Shown: positions 17,298-19,144 of the stretch, in pieces
How the letters are laid out: each line of letters opens with the position of its first letter
Position numbering within the stretch: position 1 is the first letter of the stretch
NCBI GenBank assembly: GCA_002695185.1
Contig: NZOF01000183.1
Span: 1 to 19,144, forward strand
DNA: 19,144 bases
Reading direction: 5' to 3'
DNA from: Erythrobacter sp.
GTDB taxonomy: Bacteria > Pseudomonadota > Alphaproteobacteria > Sphingomonadales > Sphingomonadaceae
Translations under genes and position numbers: made by a program
Notes under the pieces: model-generated
What the model was told of the DNA's origin: nothing
What the model saw: only the letters and a program-made list of their open reading frames with translations
Database searches by the model: none

Positions 17298-19097
17298 ATC
17301 GATCAAACCGTTCGCGATGTCAATTTCCACGGAAGTCCTGATTCCGGCAACGTCGTCATAGTGGATTCCATGGTCCAGGATTATGCGACTGACGGCACCG
17401 CCTTTCCGGCGGTGGGGCCAGGATCGGAAATCATCCATCCCAACGCAACGATCGAAGCAAACGAGGTTTATTTTCGTCACCTAATTTCGGGCCGGTTGAA
17501 TGACAGGGTTGCTGCACGTGACTCTGGTGGCAACCTGTCGACGGGCGGCGGCTATGACATGCTAACCGGAAATGTCGGCGACGATGTGCTGGATGGTGGG
17601 GATCAGACGGACATTTTCGCGTTGGGTCAAGGCAATGACAGCGCGACCGGCGGGTCCGGCTATGACCAGTTCGTGATCCAAGCCGCGGCAGGCGGAACCG
17701 CCATCATCACGGATTTCGACCTGGCTTCCCCTCTTGAGCGCATCGACCTCCGCGCCATTGGCGGCGCAACGACCTTCGGAGCGCTAGCTCTTACGCAAGA
17801 TGGCGCGAATACGGTGATCAGTGTCGGGGGGCAAACCATCATCTTGAATGCTGTTTCAGTCGCTGACCTGACGGCGGACGACTTTATTTTCGTTGGTGGC
17901 GCTTCGACCAGAATGCCCGATCATATTCTTACGGGATCGGAGAATTTCGTCGGAACGGCGACCAGCGATATCTTGGAGGGCACGGCTCCGCGGGTATATA
18001 CGTCCACGCTCAATGGCAGCGCTGGCACGGACGCATTGCGTCTCATCGATTCCAGCATTTCCTTCGATGGATCTCTCACGAGCCATCTGGAAAGTTTCGA
18101 GCGCATCGAACTGCTCGATTATACGGGGGTTGCGACGGTCAAGATAAACCAAGCGGCGGTTTTGCAGTCGGGAACCGACATCCTCACGCTGGTAACCGCT
18201 GAAAAGGCCTTGGCCTTGAACACGGCCAATGTGACCCAAGGCTCCGTCATCGTCGAAGGCACTGGCGTGGTCACGCTGAACCATGAAGGGGATCAGCGGG
18301 TGACGATCGCGAGCGGCTTCGATGGAACGGTGGTCGGCAACAACAAGCGCGACACGATCATTGGCGGCAATGGAAACGACGTGTTCAGCGGCGGCGCATC
18401 CGACGACATCCTCAAGGGTAACGCGGGCGATGACCGGCTGTCGGGCGACGAAGGCAATGACATATTGGAGGCGGGGACCGGAAACGACTGGCTTTCCGGC
18501 GGTGCGGGTTATGAGCAGTTCGTGATCGCCAAGGCTCCTGGCGCGGTGACGACGATTTCCGACTTTGATGCAGCCTCGCCTTACGAAAAGGTGCATTTGC
18601 GGGCGTTGGGCGTCACATCGATGGCAGGAGTGACCCTGGAGCAGGTCGGAGCAGATGTGCGGGTGAGCGCTGCAGGGCAGACGATCATCCTGCTCGACGA
18701 GCAAGTTTCGGCGATCGGCGCGAACGCGTTTATCTTTGCAGGGCAGAATTCGGTCCGGCTGCCCAATTTCTACCTGAGTTCGGCTGTTGAGAATTTTGTC
18801 GGTAGCGCGAGCGCAGACGTGGTTGAGGGCACGGCGACGGGGCTGGCGGGCGATACGCTCAAGGGCGGCGGCGGCATCGACACCTTGCGTATCACCAATA
18901 CGACGGTCAGCATGGCCGATACCGCTTTTGCAGGTCTCGCCAGCTTTGAACGCGTCGAGTTCATCAACGCCGACACGACGATTAACTTGAAAATCTCGGA
19001 TGCGAATGTTGCGCAGTCGGGAACTGGCACCCTGACAATCGCAACCTGTGAATCGGCGTGCAAAAAGGACCCCGTTAGCGGGGTGATCGGCGTCTAA
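17298..19097 (+). pseudogene. RTX gene fragment 3 with IS-encoded tail
   Basis: After the TAG the same frame runs on with IDQTVRDVNFHGSPDSGNVVIVDSMV. It completes the beta-helix, then carries an RTX block at about 17544-17680 (GNVGDDVLD, GGSGYDQFV). Module 2 begins at about 17915 (LTGSENFVGTATSDILEGT), with six nonapeptides at about 18363-18524. Module 3 begins at about 18770 (LSSAVENFVGSASADVVEGT). Native sequence ends at TGTLTIAT (19046), where module 2 continues with ALNTANV-like sequence. The last 16 codons (CESACKKDPVSGVIGV) are encoded by the insertion sequence end, and the frame stops at TAA 19095. The ATG at 17361 could in principle start a 578-residue product, but it lies inside the beta-helix, so this is better read as a remnant. 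Confidence 0.8.
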
Positions 19098-19144
19098 AAG
19101 GGACCCCTCATTTCGATAGCTTACACAGTCGCCTGGAAGTTCAG
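19047..19144 (+). mobile_element. Left end of an IS21-family-like insertion sequence (partial)
   Basis: The sequence changes character at TGTGAATCGG (19047). Two 22-bp repeats, 19052-19073 and 19086-19107, match at 19 of 22 positions, each reading ATCGGCGT, then an A-rich centre, then GACCCC. A hairpin ACCCCG-TTAG-CGGGGT (19069-19084) lies between them. Multiple short terminal repeats of this kind and a TG start are characteristic of IS21-family ends, with istA expected downstream on the plus strand. The window ends before any transposase codon. The exact boundary is an estimate within a few bases, set by where homology to the RTX module stops. The right end and any target duplication are outside the window. 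Confidence 0.75.
19052..19107 (+). repeat. Two 22-bp direct terminal repeats of the insertion sequence
   Basis: Copy 1 spans 19052-19073 and copy 2 spans 19086-19107, starting 34 bp apart. They differ only at repeat positions 9, 10 and 15. They probably are transposase-binding sites at the element's left end, by analogy with IS21-family termini. Confidence 0.75.

Larger units (their letters stand above)
15382..19046 (+). pseudogene. Large RTX / parallel beta-helix secreted protein, broken three times
   Basis: Three consecutive open frames belong to one ancestral gene. Frame 1 (to the TAG at 16309-16311) connects to frame 0 after a one-base loss at about 16304/16305. Frame 0 is then cut by an in-frame TAG at 17295-17297 and finally by an insertion sequence at about 19047. 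Restored, the protein would exceed 1,190 residues and continue past the insertion point. Domain order is: repeat module 1 with six RTX nonapeptides, a pectate-lyase-like beta-helix (about 16359-17470), a second RTX block of about five nonapeptides, module 2 with six nonapeptides, and the beginning of module 3. No N-terminal signal is seen, as expected for type I secretion substrates. The true start is unclear: TTG 15382, GTG 15412 or GTG 15451, none with a good Shine-Dalgarno. Possible roles are polysaccharide lyase or epimerase, or a surface-layer or adhesin protein. Confidence 0.8.

Overview
The window looks like chromosomal DNA of a GC-rich alphaproteobacterium, most likely a sphingomonad (Sphingomonas/Sphingobium/Novosphingobium type). 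This rests on base composition, the protein sequences and the combination of capsule genes. It is an inference, because no rRNA or other phylogenetic marker is present. The main content is part of a capsule or exopolysaccharide locus: precursor synthesis, an ABC-type (group 2/3 capsule) exporter, and a large broken gene for an RTX/beta-helix protein that ends at a transposon.

Layout, left to right. (1) Positions 1-1430 hold the 3' three quarters of thiC (thiamine pyrimidine synthesis), followed by a gene-free stretch with four consecutive stem-loops. (2) 1721-2557 encodes an APH-fold small-molecule kinase. It converges on ugd (UDP-glucose 6-dehydrogenase, minus strand, 2682-3848), with a long imperfect inverted repeat between them. 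(3) A 440-bp divergent regulatory region separates ugd from manC and a phosphomannomutase gene (plus strand, 4289-6889), which supply GDP-mannose. (4) These converge on a minus-strand operon read from 11570 down to 6975: an outer-membrane polysaccharide export lipoprotein (Wza/KpsD/CtrA type), then rmlC, rmlB, rmlD and rmlA for dTDP-L-rhamnose. (5) A 173-bp divergent region with a strong stem-loop leads to a plus-strand operon (11744-14350) encoding a KpsE-type inner-membrane/periplasmic protein, a KpsM-type permease and a KpsT-type ATPase. The last two genes overlap by ATGA. (6) 14567-15205 encodes a small methyltransferase-like protein. (7) From about 15.4 kb to 19046 runs one large gene with RTX calcium-binding repeats on both sides of a parallel beta-helix domain. 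It is broken three times: a one-base loss at about 16304/16305, an in-frame TAG at 17295, and truncation by an insertion sequence that starts at about 19047. (8) The last ~98 bases look like the left end of an IS21-family element, with two 22-bp near-identical repeats.

Together the genes provide UDP-glucuronate, GDP-mannose and dTDP-rhamnose as candidate sugar donors, plus the inner-membrane, periplasmic and outer-membrane parts of a capsule ABC exporter. No glycosyltransferase, KpsC/KpsS initiator or type I secretion gene is in the window. These may lie beyond the insertion sequence or elsewhere. The broken RTX/beta-helix protein would have been secreted, by family precedent through type I secretion, and could have acted on or bound to the polysaccharide.
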